Shown piece by piece: positions 53,650 through 63,588 of a stretch of DNA of 64,000 nt (the stretch's first letter is position 1; each line of letters begins with the position of its first letter). The notes under the pieces were generated by a model, which was not told where the DNA came from, ran no database searches, and worked only from the letters and a program-made list of their open reading frames with translations. The position numbers and the translations under genes were made by a program. Source of the stretch: an uncultured Pirellulaceae bacterium (GTDB lineage Bacteria > Planctomycetota > Planctomycetia > Pirellulales > Pirellulaceae); contig CAJQPP010000031.1 in the NCBI GenBank assembly GCA_905480235.1, forward strand, positions 184,057-248,056. Direction: 5' to 3'.

Positions 53650-54726
53650 TCAGGCGACAGCCTTGGCAACCGCCAGACGGTTACCAAATTGCAGGTGACT
53701 GGTATCGCATAATAATTCGTCGGCTAACTCGCGGGTTTGTTGTGAAAATCGCTTGGCGATCGTTGGTTCGTTGACCAACCGATTCACACACCGGGAAATT
53801 TCGTTGCGGGCCCCACGTTCGACGAGGAAACCATTGCGACCATGCTGAATGAACTGGCGATGCAATGGATCGATGATCCCGACTCTGGGGATGCCGTGGG
53901 CAGACGCAAACGCCAACCCAACGCACGCCTGATCCCACGTCGAGGGCTGAACGTACACATCGAGCGAAGCGATTATTTGCTCCGCATTCTCTGGCATCCC
54001 CAAAAATCGAACGTTGTCACCGACATCCAACTGGCTGGCGAATCGTCGCAATCGCCATTGCTGAGCACCGCTGCCTAGGACCAACCAGTAAACATCGTCG
54101 CGGATACAACGCATGAGGTCGCCGGCCCAGACAAAATCTTTGACTCGGTTGTGTTGCACAAGATCGGTTGCCGTGCCAACGAGCTTCGCATTGGCAGGAA
54201 TATTTAACTGTCGCTTTATCTCGGCTGCCGAGGATGGCAACAAATGGTCAGGCCGAGTCCAAGGGAGCGCTCCCACATTCCATGCCGGAAAACGTTGCTG
54301 AAGATGCGGCAAGTCCTCAGCATACCGCACCAAGTGTTCGTCAAAGCGTGCCAGCGCTAACCGTTGACTCCAACTCAAAAATTGATGAAGCAGCTGCTCG
54401 GTGCTGGTGTGAATGGCAGTCAAGGTCGCCGCTCGTCCGGCGTTCACCCACGGCCCGGCACCGATCGAACGCGGACCCTGACAGATAACTTGCTGGCTCG
54501 AAAAATCTCGCAAGCAGCGACGGATTGCTCGCAACGAGTCCATTCCGAATTGGCCCTGCCGTTTTGCCGGAATGTAGATGGCGTCCCGATCCCGTTGGCC
54601 GCTGGGACTGGAATGAATGAATTGAACAGCATGGCCGCGTGTACGAAGCGCATCCACAAAACGCCGACTCTCACCGGAAGCAGAAAGCGAATTCAATTCG
54701 TCTGTCAAAAACGCGATGCGATTCAA
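53650..54726 (-). CDS. Glycosyltransferase family 4-like (GT-B)
   Basis: A 358-residue GT-B glycosyltransferase. The N-terminal MNRIAFLTDELN and SGESRRFVDALRTRGHAVQ form the acceptor-side Rossmann fold; VGTATDLVQHNRVKDFVWAGDLMRCI, WLVLGSGAQQWRLRRFASQL and NVRFLGMPENAEQIIASLDVYVQPSTWDQACVGLAFASAHGIPRVG form the nucleotide-sugar domain. The usual EGFG-type motif is altered to WDQACVG. The TTG at 54726, with AGGGAG five bases upstream, is chosen over a TTG at 54759. Donor and acceptor are unknown. Confidence 0.8.
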   Translation of the reverse strand: MNRIAFLTDELNSLSASGESRRFVDALRTRGHAVQFIHSSPSGQRDRDAIYIPAKRQGQFGMDSLRAIRRCLRDFSSQQVICQGPRSIGAGPWVNAGRAATLTAIHTSTEQLLHQFLSWSQRLALARFDEHLVRYAEDLPHLQQRFPAWNVGALPWTRPDHLLPSSAAEIKRQLNIPANAKLVGTATDLVQHNRVKDFVWAGDLMRCIRDDVYWLVLGSGAQQWRLRRFASQLDVGDNVRFLGMPENAEQIIASLDVYVQPSTWDQACVGLAFASAHGIPRVGIIDPLHRQFIQHGRNGFLVERGARNEISRCVNRLVNEPTIAKRFSQQTRELADELLCDTSHLQFGNRLAVAKAVA

Positions 54727-54902
54727 GCGAACTCCCTTTGCAAGTAACGTTGCATTCAACCTATCTCTAAAGCCAGATCCGGATGGTTTTTACGAAAAAC
54801 GCCCTACCTGCCTACCTATGTGGTAACCGATTTCACCCGTAATTGGCCAGATCAGTTATGGTCGTCTCCCACCGAAGCAGGGAGGGTCTGCGTCCCCGGC
54901 CT

Positions 54903-56081
54903 TTAATAGCGCACCTGCTGTCGCTGTAATAAATCCAGATAATCATCGACCATGCTCGATAGGAGACGGGGAGGGATTTTTTCCGTCGCCAAATTTTGCC
55001 GCTTCACTCGCGTCTCGCTGGCCATGGAACCCGCCCATCGATTAATCACCAAATCAATGGTTCGGGATTCATCATCAAAAACCATATTGTGCGAGGCGGG
55101 CGACGTGCAGCTGGGTGTGGCGCTATTTCGATGACGAATTATCGTCAAACCTAATTGACCAGCGATTTCCGAAAACCAACTCGTGGGGTCAGCGGTCCCC
55201 GGCATGATGTACGCATCCGCAGCCGTCATCACCTCTTCCACGTTGTCAAAACTACCCGTTAACAAAACGGAATGCTGAAGATCCAGATCGCAGATGCGTT
55301 GGAAAAGTTCTGGAGCATTACGGCCGCTTCCAATCAACCACAATCTGGCAGACTTGTGCTCTGCGGCAACCCGCCGCCAAGCGCGCACCAAAGAAAACAC
55401 ACCACTTTCATAAGTCAAATCACAACCACTGACGGCCAGCATGGCGTCTTTGGAAAGTTGAAAAATGGGGTGCACGCTCGATAAAATCGTCCGTGAAGTA
55501 TCCTGGTCATTGATATTTTCAACCGCGGCGACCCCATCTGAGACCAACTGGGCACCACGCAAAGGTCCGTCATTCGCACAAATCGGATCCATCAATAGAC
55601 GATGATCTGGGGTCACAAACGAGACCGGTTGTTTTTCGAGACCTTTCCAATCTCGCGCGGTCAGTCGGGACAAACCCGAAACCTGATTAAACAAAATGCG
55701 GCTCACCACCGGCAAGCCCGCCCGACATGCGATTAAGGTCGGCGTTAAAATATCCTCTTCGTGCTCAAAGACGATGGCTGCATCAAAACGGCTGACCTGA
55801 CCGCCCAACCATCGTTGCAAGCTTCGGTGCCATCGATTTCGTCCGTAATATCCGAGGTTGGCAGAAGCCCAATGAGATTTTTGGTTTTGCGGCAATCGCA
55901 CGACATTACAATTCCCCAAAGGGAACCGCTCTGGCCATTGCCGAATCATCCGCCAAGTTACCACCTCGGTGGATTCCACGACCCCCTCCAGCTGGCGGGC
56001 AAATGCAGCGGCTAACAACTCCGTCTCACCGGAAAGCGGCCAAAATTGCTTGCTAATCAAAAGTAAGCGCTGTGGCTTCAT
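54903..56081 (-). CDS. Glycosyltransferase-like protein (GT-B)
   Basis: A 392-residue protein with a GT-B layout: RLLLISKQFWPLSGETELLAAAFARQL at the N-terminus and GVFSLVRAWRRVAAEHKSARLWLIGSGRNAPELFQRI, HSVLLTGSFDNVEEVMTAADAYIMPGTADPTSWFSEIAGQLGLTII at the C-terminus. The acidic EGFG-like motif is replaced by DPTSWFSE, so activity is not certain. It probably works with the glycosyltransferase encoded downstream in a surface-glycan pathway. The gap of about 175 bases between them has no visible terminator. Confidence 0.75.
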   Translation of the reverse strand: MKPQRLLLISKQFWPLSGETELLAAAFARQLEGVVESTEVVTWRMIRQWPERFPLGNCNVVRLPQNQKSHWASANLGYYGRNRWHRSLQRWLGGQVSRFDAAIVFEHEEDILTPTLIACRAGLPVVSRILFNQVSGLSRLTARDWKGLEKQPVSFVTPDHRLLMDPICANDGPLRGAQLVSDGVAAVENINDQDTSRTILSSVHPIFQLSKDAMLAVSGCDLTYESGVFSLVRAWRRVAAEHKSARLWLIGSGRNAPELFQRICDLDLQHSVLLTGSFDNVEEVMTAADAYIMPGTADPTSWFSEIAGQLGLTIIRHRNSATPSCTSPASHNMVFDDESRTIDLVINRWAGSMASETRVKRQNLATEKIPPRLLSSMVDDYLDLLQRQQVRY

Positions 56082-56233
56082 GAGACTGGCAACCGAAAAA
56101 GAGATTTGTCACGACTCGTATGGTAATCCAAAGATTCCAAAATATCGATGCAGCTCCAAACCACCAAGTGCTGGGACGACAAAAACCTGCGTGTATCGCT
56201 CGTCCACAAAGAACTCACCCACGGACCAGCAAG

Positions 56234-56256
56234 GCCCAGCGAAAAGCTTGCTGGGC
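56234..56256 (-). other. Hairpin after hpt
   Basis: GCCCAGC and GCTGGGC form a seven-pair stem with a nine-base loop, 15 bases beyond the hpt stop on the minus strand. No T-run follows, so it may be a weak or Rho-type end, or a stabilising structure. Confidence 0.4.
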
Positions 56257-56271
56257 GCTAAGCCGACTCGC

Positions 56272-56835
56272 CTATTCGCTTTCGCGGGCAACCGGCACAT
56301 CATCAAGACAACCGATGTAAGGTAAATTCCGGTATTCGTCGTCAAAATCCAAGCCGTAACCTATGACGAATTCGTCAGGGATATCAAAAGTCACGAAATC
56401 CGGTCGATAAGCAACCTCTTGCCGCCCTGTCTTACTCAGCAACACGGCCGATCGCAAAGAACTTGGACCCAACTGCTGAACTCGCTCGACCACCCGAGAC
56501 AGCGTATGCCCCGTGTCGAAAATATCATCGATCAGCAACACCTCGCGGTCACGGATATCCAGCATCATGCTGTCGTTAATGCGCAACTCCCCGCGCTCTG
56601 TCCCAGAGCGGTAACTACTGGTTTGAACTACGCCGACACGCAAAGGCATCTCCAACATGCGGATCAAATCTGCAAGCAAAATGATGCTGCCAGTCATTAC
56701 ACCGATTATCGTCAGCGGTTTTTTTCCATACTGCTGCGAAAGATCATCGGCCAGTCTCTTGACGCCCTGTTGAATGTCATCTTCCGACAGCAACACTCGG
56801 ACCTTGGTCTCATCATGTAGGGTAACGATCCGCAT
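56272..56835 (-). CDS. hpt: Hypoxanthine phosphoribosyltransferase
   Basis: Converts hypoxanthine or guanine and PRPP to IMP or GMP in purine salvage. EVLLIDDIFDTGHTLSRVV is the PRPP-binding motif, GVMTGSIILLADLIRML the N-terminal pyrophosphate loop, and VQTSSYRSGTERG and FVIGYGLDFDDEYRNLPYIG are the flexible loop and the C-terminal signature. From the ATG at 56835 it has 187 residues, the usual size; a TTG at 56892 would add 19 residues. No ribosome-binding site is clear. Confidence 0.93.
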   Translation of the reverse strand: MRIVTLHDETKVRVLLSEDDIQQGVKRLADDLSQQYGKKPLTIIGVMTGSIILLADLIRMLEMPLRVGVVQTSSYRSGTERGELRINDSMMLDIRDREVLLIDDIFDTGHTLSRVVERVQQLGPSSLRSAVLLSKTGRQEVAYRPDFVTFDIPDEFVIGYGLDFDDEYRNLPYIGCLDDVPVARESE

Positions 56836-57040
56836 AAAAACCGGGAGTGTTTGAGAAAGAGAATCGAGTAAATTCGCTAATTGCTTTCGCAAAAACGCCT
56901 ATCGTACCGGGCTCCCCCGAATTTTCCAGCCACCCAAACTTGCGGAATGCCAGCACAAAAGTGCTTTCTACTTTAGCCGCAAACCTAAAATCTATCCTGA
57001 CCCGCAAAGTTTACCTAACCAGAACAACGTCCGAGGACCG

Positions 57041-57157
57041 ATGCCAGAACCAGTGGGTGTGCTGCGCAGAATTCGCGCGATCCTGAAGCTCGTTTTCAGT
57101 TCCGCCAGCAAGCAGCGCCTACCTGATTCAGTCGCAATTAATGTTTCATGGGCATAG
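57041..57157 (+). CDS. Possible 38-residue basic small protein
   Basis: An ATG with GAGG four bases upstream opens 38 codons ending in TAG, 13 bases before the next gene. The product begins MPEPVGVLRRIRAILKLVF and could form a short positively charged amphipathic helix. It may be a translated leader to the next gene, or chance. I do not recognise it. The 205 bases between it and hpt hold only a short GCAC/GTGC hairpin. Confidence 0.35.
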   Translation: MPEPVGVLRRIRAILKLVFSSASKQRLPDSVAINVSWA

Positions 57158-57170
57158 GGAAAACGCCAGA

Positions 57171-57428
57171 ATGATGAACCTTCCGTTTCCAAATGATCGG
57201 TTGAAGCCATTCAAATCGAACTTAAAAGTCATGGGCCCCAAGCCCACCCCGCCCGAACCTGACTGGAAGCCGATGTCGTTAGCAGATTTCGTACAACCGA
57301 TGATGGCAGCCCTCGAACAGGGGCAGCCTTGGGTAAACGACTTTGCAAGCGACACCATTATGCTGCCGGTTGACTTGCATGAAGTGATTCAGGCTTACGC
57401 TGAGATACAAATCAAAAAAGCGGGCTAG
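57171..57428 (+). CDS. Hypothetical protein, 85 residues
   Basis: A small soluble protein starting MMNLPFPNDRLKPFKSN, with a Pro-rich middle and an acidic/hydrophobic C-terminal half (MSLADFVQPMMAALEQGQPW and MLPVDLHEVIQAYAEIQIKK). The ATG at 57171 is preferred to one 30 bases upstream. No membrane segment or known motif. It is 77 bases upstream of the large dehydrogenase/cytochrome gene and could be co-transcribed with it. Confidence 0.5.
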   Translation: MMNLPFPNDRLKPFKSNLKVMGPKPTPPEPDWKPMSLADFVQPMMAALEQGQPWVNDFASDTIMLPVDLHEVIQAYAEIQIKKAG

Positions 57429-57505
57429 GCAATCGTCTTGTCCGATACGTACAGAAAATCCGAAAAATGATTATCGACTCCCCAGTCACCTGTAAAGAGA
57501 GCACC

Positions 57506-60500
57506 ATGCGAGTTACTCATTCACGTAAATCGTCTCAACTCTTGCCGTCCATCTGGTCCAGCAAAACAGTGATCGTTACGTTGATCATGTCGCTGGTGAT
57601 CGGTTTTTCGATGAGCAGCAATTCCTTTGCCCAACAAGCGCAGTGGATTTGGAATGCCAATCAGATTAATGGCAATGTGCCTTTAGGCCCGGTGCATTTC
57701 CGCAAAACTTTCAGTCTTGCCAAGCCAACCGTCGCCGAGGTCGTGATTGCCGCGGATGATGAGTTCCAGGTTTACTTCAATGGTGAACTGGTGGGCTACG
57801 GCAGTGGCTATGACAAATTGGCCAAGGTCAATTTAACACCCCATTTAATTGATGGCGAAAATCTCTTAGCCATTCGCGTGACCAACACCGAGGGGAACAC
57901 AGGTGCTTTGGCAGCGATCGCTCGATTTAAGCTGGAAGGGGAATCAGCATGGCGTTGGTTAGCCACCGACGAATCGTGGGTTTCCAACCAAAAGGTAGAT
58001 CCTAACTGGAAAAATCGGGGGTATGCGGAACGTCGCTGGAGCAAGCCTCAGTTACTGGGTGCATTCGGTACCACATCGAAATGGGATACCGCCCGTTTGC
58101 AGCAACCGGATAAACAACCTCCGGTTGTCGCCAAAAACTCGGTTACCAATTCTGGCATGACAAAAAACTCCTCCACTTCGACTCAATCCAGCCTCGGTGA
58201 TCTTCAGGCACCTGAATTTGAAAACAAGTCTGGGGAGCAACGCTTCACCGTACCAGAAAATTTCGAAGTACAACAAATTCTTGATGAGTCCATTGGGTCT
58301 ATTATTGCGATGGAATTCAATGAGTTTGGGCAGATCATTCTCTCCAGAGAGGGCGGCAAACTTCTCAAGGCAGACCTTAGCAAATCGGAAAGCGGCACGA
58401 TCAATGTCCGGGAATGTTGCACCTCCATGGAAAATGTCCAAGGAATCCTACCCCTTAACGGCGACCTTTACGTCACAGGCGTGGGTCCCGAAGGCTTAGG
58501 GCTTTACCACCTGAGTGACGAAGATCGCGATGGTATCCATGAACCCGTTTCGCGCCTGGTGTCCTTCCAAGGGGAACTTGGCGAACACGGGCCTCATGGG
58601 ATCACTCTGGGACCGGATGGCATGATTTATGTCATCGTTGGCAATGCCAGTGGCATCGAGGGAGAAGTTGATCCGACCAGCCCAGCTAAACAATTCTACG
58701 AAGGTAATTTATTGCCACGCATGGAGGATCCTGGCGGACACGCCACTGGAATCAAAGCTCCCGGCGGTACCATAATTCGCGTATCTCTTGATGGTACTCG
58801 TCGTGAAATCGTCGCCAGTGGCATTCGCAATGCTTACGACATGGCGTTTAATAAATACGGAGATCTTTTCTTTCATGATTCCGATATGGAATCGGATATC
58901 GGTACACCTTGGTATCGCCCCACACGCGTTTACCATGCAACCGACGGTGCGGATTTCGGATGGCGTAGCGGCACAGCCAAATTTGCGGATTACTTCATCG
59001 ATACGACGCCTGGAATCGCCGACACAGGCCGCGGCTCACCGACCGGTGCCGTCGTTTATGATCACGTCATGATGCCGATTCGTTATCACGGTTCCCTGTT
59101 CCTCGGGGATTGGTCAGAAGGCCGCATTCTGGCGATTCACCTTAATGGAAACAAAGATAGTTACACATCTGAAACTGAGACCTTCCTCACCTCCGCACCG
59201 CTGACCGTAACCGACGTTACCGTAGGCCCCGATGGTGCTTTGTATTTTTGTACCGGTGGCCGAGGGACCCAGGGTGGCGTGTACCGGGTAGTTTGGAACG
59301 GTCAGGTACCCGATTCCTATCGTATGCTATCGAAAACCACCTCCCAACTGGTCAACCAACCGCAACCCCAATCCGCATGGACGCGACAAGAACTGGCCAC
59401 ACTGCGACAAACCATGGGCGACAAATGGGGTACGTCCTTGCAAGCCATCCTATTAGATAAAAAACAGCAAACTCAATTTCGCATTCGCGCTTTAGAGAAC
59501 ATGAGCTTATTCGGTCCCGTTCCATCCGACAAAATGCTCACCCAATTGACGGTAGACAGCGACCCCATGGTTCGCGAAAAAGCGATCCGCATCATCAACT
59601 GGCGAGCAACCCCACAACTCAACACAGCCGTCGTTCGAGGCCTCAACGATAGTGACGCGAGGGTACGTCGGGCGGCTTGTGAAACGTTGACTCACATCGG
59701 GCATCCTGTGGACTGGAAAACGTTTTCGAAATCACTGAAATCGACAAGCCGGACCGAAGCCTTGGCTGCTCGTCGCCTGTTGGAGTCACTACCTCCGGAA
59801 CAATGGCGGGATGAAATTTTGAAAACAGAAAACACACGCTGCTTCCTACAGGGCGCTACCGCATTGATGATTGTCGAGCCCAATTTGGTAAATGCCTACG
59901 GAGTGCTCGCTCGCGTCAGTTCCATCATGGACAATTTTGTTACCGACCGCGATTTTTCCGATTTGTTGCGAGTCACACAACTGGCTTTGCATTTGGGCAA
60001 GGTTCCCGGTGAAAAAATCCCCGTATTCCATGATCGCATTCTGTCAGAATTTCCGACTGGAAATGGCGTCTTGAATCGGGAATTGTCGCGCATTATCGGT
60101 TACTTTGGCGACAAACGAGTGGCCTTGGTGATGGAGGAGTACCTTGCCAACCACAGTGACAGTGACGCTGACAAACTCCAAGTACTGTTGAACCTGAAAC
60201 CTATTGCCGACTCCTTCAACGATCAGCAACAGATGGCCGCCATCACCTTTCTCGAAGGCATCAAAAATTTAGCAACCGATAACGAGAGTAACTACGGTAT
60301 CTTCGTCAATGAGATTTTGACGGTTTGGGCCGCCAACATCAGTGATTCTCAAGTGGCCACAATTTTGAGCAATGGAGCGGATTGGCCGTCGGCCACCTTG
60401 GCCGCTTTCTACAAGTTGCCGAATGAACTAAACGAAGAGCAGGTTGCTGCGATCTCAGAAATTGACCGCCAGCTAAAAGGCCGCACAGATACCACCTCTC

Positions 60501-61456
60501 GACAAGCGAGAATCGGTTGCTTGGCAGTGCTGGGGCGTAGCGGCGACGAAACATCCATGACTTACCTGAGAGAGGTTTGGCGACATGAAACCGATCGCCG
60601 GAACGATGTGGTGTTGGCTTTGGCTCAACAACCAAGCGGTCCCAATTGGCCCTACCTAATTAGCAGTCTTGCCGAGTTGAGCGATGACACAGCCGGTACG
60701 GTGATGACACAACTGGCGACCGTTGAAAAAAGCCCTCGCGAACCGAAATTCTTTCGCCATGCCATCATGACCGGGTACCGTTTGAGAAATAGCGGCGTGG
60801 AAGCCACTGACCAATTGCTCCAACATTGGACCGGCAGTGACGTGCAAGGAAGCGATTGGAAATCTACGATGGAAGCGTGGGCGGATTGGTTCAATGAACG
60901 TTATCCAGATGAAATCCCCATCGCCTTTGAAGACCAAGTTACCATCGGAAAATACTCGGTTGACCAAGTTTTACAGTATGTCGAAACTGACGCACGTCCC
61001 CCGTTGAAGCACAGCGGCATGCTGGCTTTCCAGAAAGCCCAGTGCATCAAGTGTCATCGCTTTAACGGACACGGGGAATCTCTGGGCCCCGACCTCACGG
61101 CCATCAGTAATCGTTTCTCCACTCGGGAAACTCTGCGTTCAATCCTCCATCCGTCAGAGGTGATTTCCTCGCAATATGCGAGCAAGAAAGTACTCACCGC
61201 AGATGGGCGACAATTGATCGGTTTAGTTTCCGAGTCGGCTTCGGGCACCATCGCGGTGTTGACCGATGATGGTGAAAAACTGACCTTCGCTAGTGACGAA
61301 ATCGAAGAAATCGTGGCGGCAGAAGTCTCCGCCATGCCAGAAGGGTTGCTGGATGATTTAAGCCTGGAAGAGATCAACGATTTGATCGGGTACCTCAGCG
61401 CAAAGAACACGAATACCGCCGAGGCGGCTTCCGGTAATTCGGATTCCACTCGGTAA
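57506..61456 (+). CDS. PVC-type membrane-bound dehydrogenase/cytochrome c protein with HEAT repeats
   Basis: About 1,316 residues. A signal peptide (TVIVTLIMSLVIGFSMSSNSFA) leads to a beta-sandwich domain (QAQWIWNANQINGNVPLGPVHFRK, residues about 30-150), a linker, a beta-propeller of the planctomycete dehydrogenase type (PENFEVQQILDES to GGVYRVVWNG), a HEAT-like helical region, and a C-terminal cytochrome c domain with CIKCH (residues 1180-1184) and GESLGPDLT, followed by a short adhesive-like beta module. The combination is typical of PVC proteins thought to oxidise sugars or alcohols and pass electrons to the haem. The ATG at 57506 has GAGAG upstream and is preferred to 57467. Confidence 0.85.
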   Translation: MRVTHSRKSSQLLPSIWSSKTVIVTLIMSLVIGFSMSSNSFAQQAQWIWNANQINGNVPLGPVHFRKTFSLAKPTVAEVVIAADDEFQVYFNGELVGYGSGYDKLAKVNLTPHLIDGENLLAIRVTNTEGNTGALAAIARFKLEGESAWRWLATDESWVSNQKVDPNWKNRGYAERRWSKPQLLGAFGTTSKWDTARLQQPDKQPPVVAKNSVTNSGMTKNSSTSTQSSLGDLQAPEFENKSGEQRFTVPENFEVQQILDESIGSIIAMEFNEFGQIILSREGGKLLKADLSKSESGTINVRECCTSMENVQGILPLNGDLYVTGVGPEGLGLYHLSDEDRDGIHEPVSRLVSFQGELGEHGPHGITLGPDGMIYVIVGNASGIEGEVDPTSPAKQFYEGNLLPRMEDPGGHATGIKAPGGTIIRVSLDGTRREIVASGIRNAYDMAFNKYGDLFFHDSDMESDIGTPWYRPTRVYHATDGADFGWRSGTAKFADYFIDTTPGIADTGRGSPTGAVVYDHVMMPIRYHGSLFLGDWSEGRILAIHLNGNKDSYTSETETFLTSAPLTVTDVTVGPDGALYFCTGGRGTQGGVYRVVWNGQVPDSYRMLSKTTSQLVNQPQPQSAWTRQELATLRQTMGDKWGTSLQAILLDKKQQTQFRIRALENMSLFGPVPSDKMLTQLTVDSDPMVREKAIRIINWRATPQLNTAVVRGLNDSDARVRRAACETLTHIGHPVDWKTFSKSLKSTSRTEALAARRLLESLPPEQWRDEILKTENTRCFLQGATALMIVEPNLVNAYGVLARVSSIMDNFVTDRDFSDLLRVTQLALHLGKVPGEKIPVFHDRILSEFPTGNGVLNRELSRIIGYFGDKRVALVMEEYLANHSDSDADKLQVLLNLKPIADSFNDQQQMAAITFLEGIKNLATDNESNYGIFVNEILTVWAANISDSQVATILSNGADWPSATLAAFYKLPNELNEEQVAAISEIDRQLKGRTDTTSRQARIGCLAVLGRSGDETSMTYLREVWRHETDRRNDVVLALAQQPSGPNWPYLISSLAELSDDTAGTVMTQLATVEKSPREPKFFRHAIMTGYRLRNSGVEATDQLLQHWTGSDVQGSDWKSTMEAWADWFNERYPDEIPIAFEDQVTIGKYSVDQVLQYVETDARPPLKHSGMLAFQKAQCIKCHRFNGHGESLGPDLTAISNRFSTRETLRSILHPSEVISSQYASKKVLTADGRQLIGLVSESASGTIAVLTDDGEKLTFASDEIEEIVAAEVSAMPEGLLDDLSLEEINDLIGYLSAKNTNTAEAASGNSDSTR

Positions 61457-61626
61457 TTCGCCACCGATCTTCGAAAAAACGGAATGCGACTGAGACGAAT
61501 ATTATTTTTACGGTTCGCTTTAACCGATACCGTTCTATAATTCTCCAACCGTTCCGACCAAGCGCGTCATGTCGATGCGTGCCTGCGTTTCGAGACGATT
61601 TTCCGATCTCATTTTGTACTAGGTCG

Positions 61627-63549
61627 ATGCGCAATATTCTTGAATGTCCGGCTTGTAAATCACGAATTCAGGTGAAAAGTTCATCTGCCAGCGTCGCGTG
61701 TCCTAATTGCGGCTCTGACATCGAAAACCCCGCACCGCGAAAGCGCCATCCGCGGAAAAGGGAAAAGCCGTCTTCCGAGATTCGCCCGCCACGAAGATTA
61801 CAAAGCGATCCTCATTACGAAGCCAACCCGCCTGCTGCACCGGCGGTACCACCCCAACCCGCGCGTGCCAAGCAAGGCCTTGCCCCTCAGGATGGCGTTG
61901 ATCTCGAGATTGGCTCCGGCGCAACGGCAGCCTATCCGTCACGCCCCAAGATAAATTACTGGGCTGCGCTAACAACCACGGTTCTGGCGATCATCGCCAT
62001 TGGCGGGCTGTTCTATATCGTGACCATGCTCAGTAAATCTGAAGACATTCGTAATGCCGATTCGATTAACGCACCAGAGAACAAAAGCGGTTCACCGTCG
62101 AAATCCAAGCCTTCATTAGATGCCTTGGCCAAAAACGCACCGAAAAAGAGCGTGGTCAAGGCAGCCCCTCAATTGCCGCCGATAGATGAGACGCCCCAAT
62201 TTTTCAACTTGGCCGGCATGAAGAATGTCTGGAAATCTGTTAACGGCTATCTCGTCAAACTGGAAGTACGAACTCCTATTCGCAACCGCACCGTCAGCGG
62301 ACTAATCGTCGATTCCCGAGGCTGGGTAGTCACCAGTTTGTCGGCATTGCGAGATGCGGGTGAAGTCGAGGTGACGCTGGCTGGCAAAGAGCTCGACGAC
62401 AATCCCCCTTTCCGCGAATTGGTGGATCTTTCACGTGGAATTATTGCGGAAGACCCGGTGCACGACTTGGCTTTGATTGCCATTAACCGGGCCCAGGTTA
62501 TTAATTTGGCTGACATCCCGATCAAACCAACCGACAACATCGTAGAAGCAACTCGATTAATGATCGCGCGGACTCCACCACCCCGACACCAGCGTTGGCT
62601 GGCAGAGTGCCGAATCGATCAACGGGGCAGCTTTTCGGAACTCCCAGAGAACATTCGGCAAAGCGTGGATTCAGCGGGCGTCTCAGCAGACGAAACAACC
62701 AATTGGCTAATTTACCCGCCTCGCTTGCCATCCAACCTATCGGACGAATTGTTTGGCAGTCCGTTGATTGATGGTCAGGGCAATGTGGTTGGCATCAACA
62801 CCGGCGTTCAATCGAAAACTCAAACTGCTGCGGTACCGGCGGCCGCACTATTGAAATTAATCGATTCTGTGGGCGATGATCCCAAGCTAAAACCCTTTCC
62901 ACGAGCGGCGAATATGATTCGCCAACAAGCCGGAACTGACAATCCAGAAGAGACCAAGGCACTGCAAAGTTTCGACGACATTACGCGAAAACTCTCGGCA
63001 CAATTAGATGCCTGCCGCCGCACCGATTGGACAGCAGATAATTCAACGGAGTTCCAATCCATGCAGGCACTCTCAAAATCGTTTTTTGAGTTTTTTGACT
63101 GGCGAACCAAAGCCGGCTTTCAAGTTGAGGACGTGGAAAAATACGAGGAACGTTTCCAAGAAATCATGGACGAAATGGGAATGAGCCTGGAAGACGACCT
63201 GGATCGCAGTGAACTGCTGAACGGTAAGGGCAACGATTTCTTCGCGTCTCTCGTAACTCCCGAAAACCCTTGGTTCATCATGGGTGTCAAAGTTGACTTG
63301 GGACAATTCAATAGCCCCTCCATCAAAGGCCAGGAATCGGTTACGTTCCGCATCCTGGGAACCGACAAGCATTTAATTACCATTGCCGGTTCGGGAGCAC
63401 GTGATTTTCGGCAGGGGCGACGATTCCTTATCATCGGAAAACTGAGCGATCAAAAACCATTTCGGACCAGCTTATTTGAGGGGGAAACCAGCATTCCAGT
63501 CGTTGAAACCCCGCTGTATTTCCAAATCACCTTACGTTCGAACCGGTGA
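61627..63549 (+). CDS. Membrane protein with zinc ribbon and inactive trypsin-like domain
   Basis: A 640-residue protein. Residues 7-28 hold a four-Cys zinc ribbon (CPACKS, CPNCGS), then a Pro-rich linker, a membrane helix (WAALTTTVLAIIAIGGLFYIV) and, from about residue 190, a trypsin/HtrA-like domain: VSGLIVDSRGWVVTSLSALRDAG and LFGSPLIDGQGNVVGIN. The catalytic His is replaced (SLSAL), and the GNSGGP Ser motif has become LFGSPL, so it is not an active protease. A C-terminal region resembles a tandem strand domain. The zinc ribbon faces the cytoplasm if the helix is an ordinary signal anchor. ATG 61627 has AGG upstream. Confidence 0.7.
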   Translation: MRNILECPACKSRIQVKSSSASVACPNCGSDIENPAPRKRHPRKREKPSSEIRPPRRLQSDPHYEANPPAAPAVPPQPARAKQGLAPQDGVDLEIGSGATAAYPSRPKINYWAALTTTVLAIIAIGGLFYIVTMLSKSEDIRNADSINAPENKSGSPSKSKPSLDALAKNAPKKSVVKAAPQLPPIDETPQFFNLAGMKNVWKSVNGYLVKLEVRTPIRNRTVSGLIVDSRGWVVTSLSALRDAGEVEVTLAGKELDDNPPFRELVDLSRGIIAEDPVHDLALIAINRAQVINLADIPIKPTDNIVEATRLMIARTPPPRHQRWLAECRIDQRGSFSELPENIRQSVDSAGVSADETTNWLIYPPRLPSNLSDELFGSPLIDGQGNVVGINTGVQSKTQTAAVPAAALLKLIDSVGDDPKLKPFPRAANMIRQQAGTDNPEETKALQSFDDITRKLSAQLDACRRTDWTADNSTEFQSMQALSKSFFEFFDWRTKAGFQVEDVEKYEERFQEIMDEMGMSLEDDLDRSELLNGKGNDFFASLVTPENPWFIMGVKVDLGQFNSPSIKGQESVTFRILGTDKHLITIAGSGARDFRQGRRFLIIGKLSDQKPFRTSLFEGETSIPVVETPLYFQITLRSNR

Positions 63550-63562
63550 TTTCATCGCCCTA

Positions 63563-63583
63563 CACGTCCCCCGCTGAGACGTG
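63563..63583. other. Hairpin between convergent genes
   Basis: CACGTC (63563-63568) and GACGTG (63578-63583) form a six-pair stem with a nine-base loop, in the short gap between the convergent pseudotrypsin gene and mtnC. No T-run is present. Confidence 0.35.
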
Positions 63584-63588
63584 GCGGT

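Noticed and set aside
56952..56975. A short AGCAC/GTGCT hairpin followed by a T-rich stretch, considered as a terminator.
   Set aside because: Only five base pairs and an interrupted T-run; no gene ends just before it.
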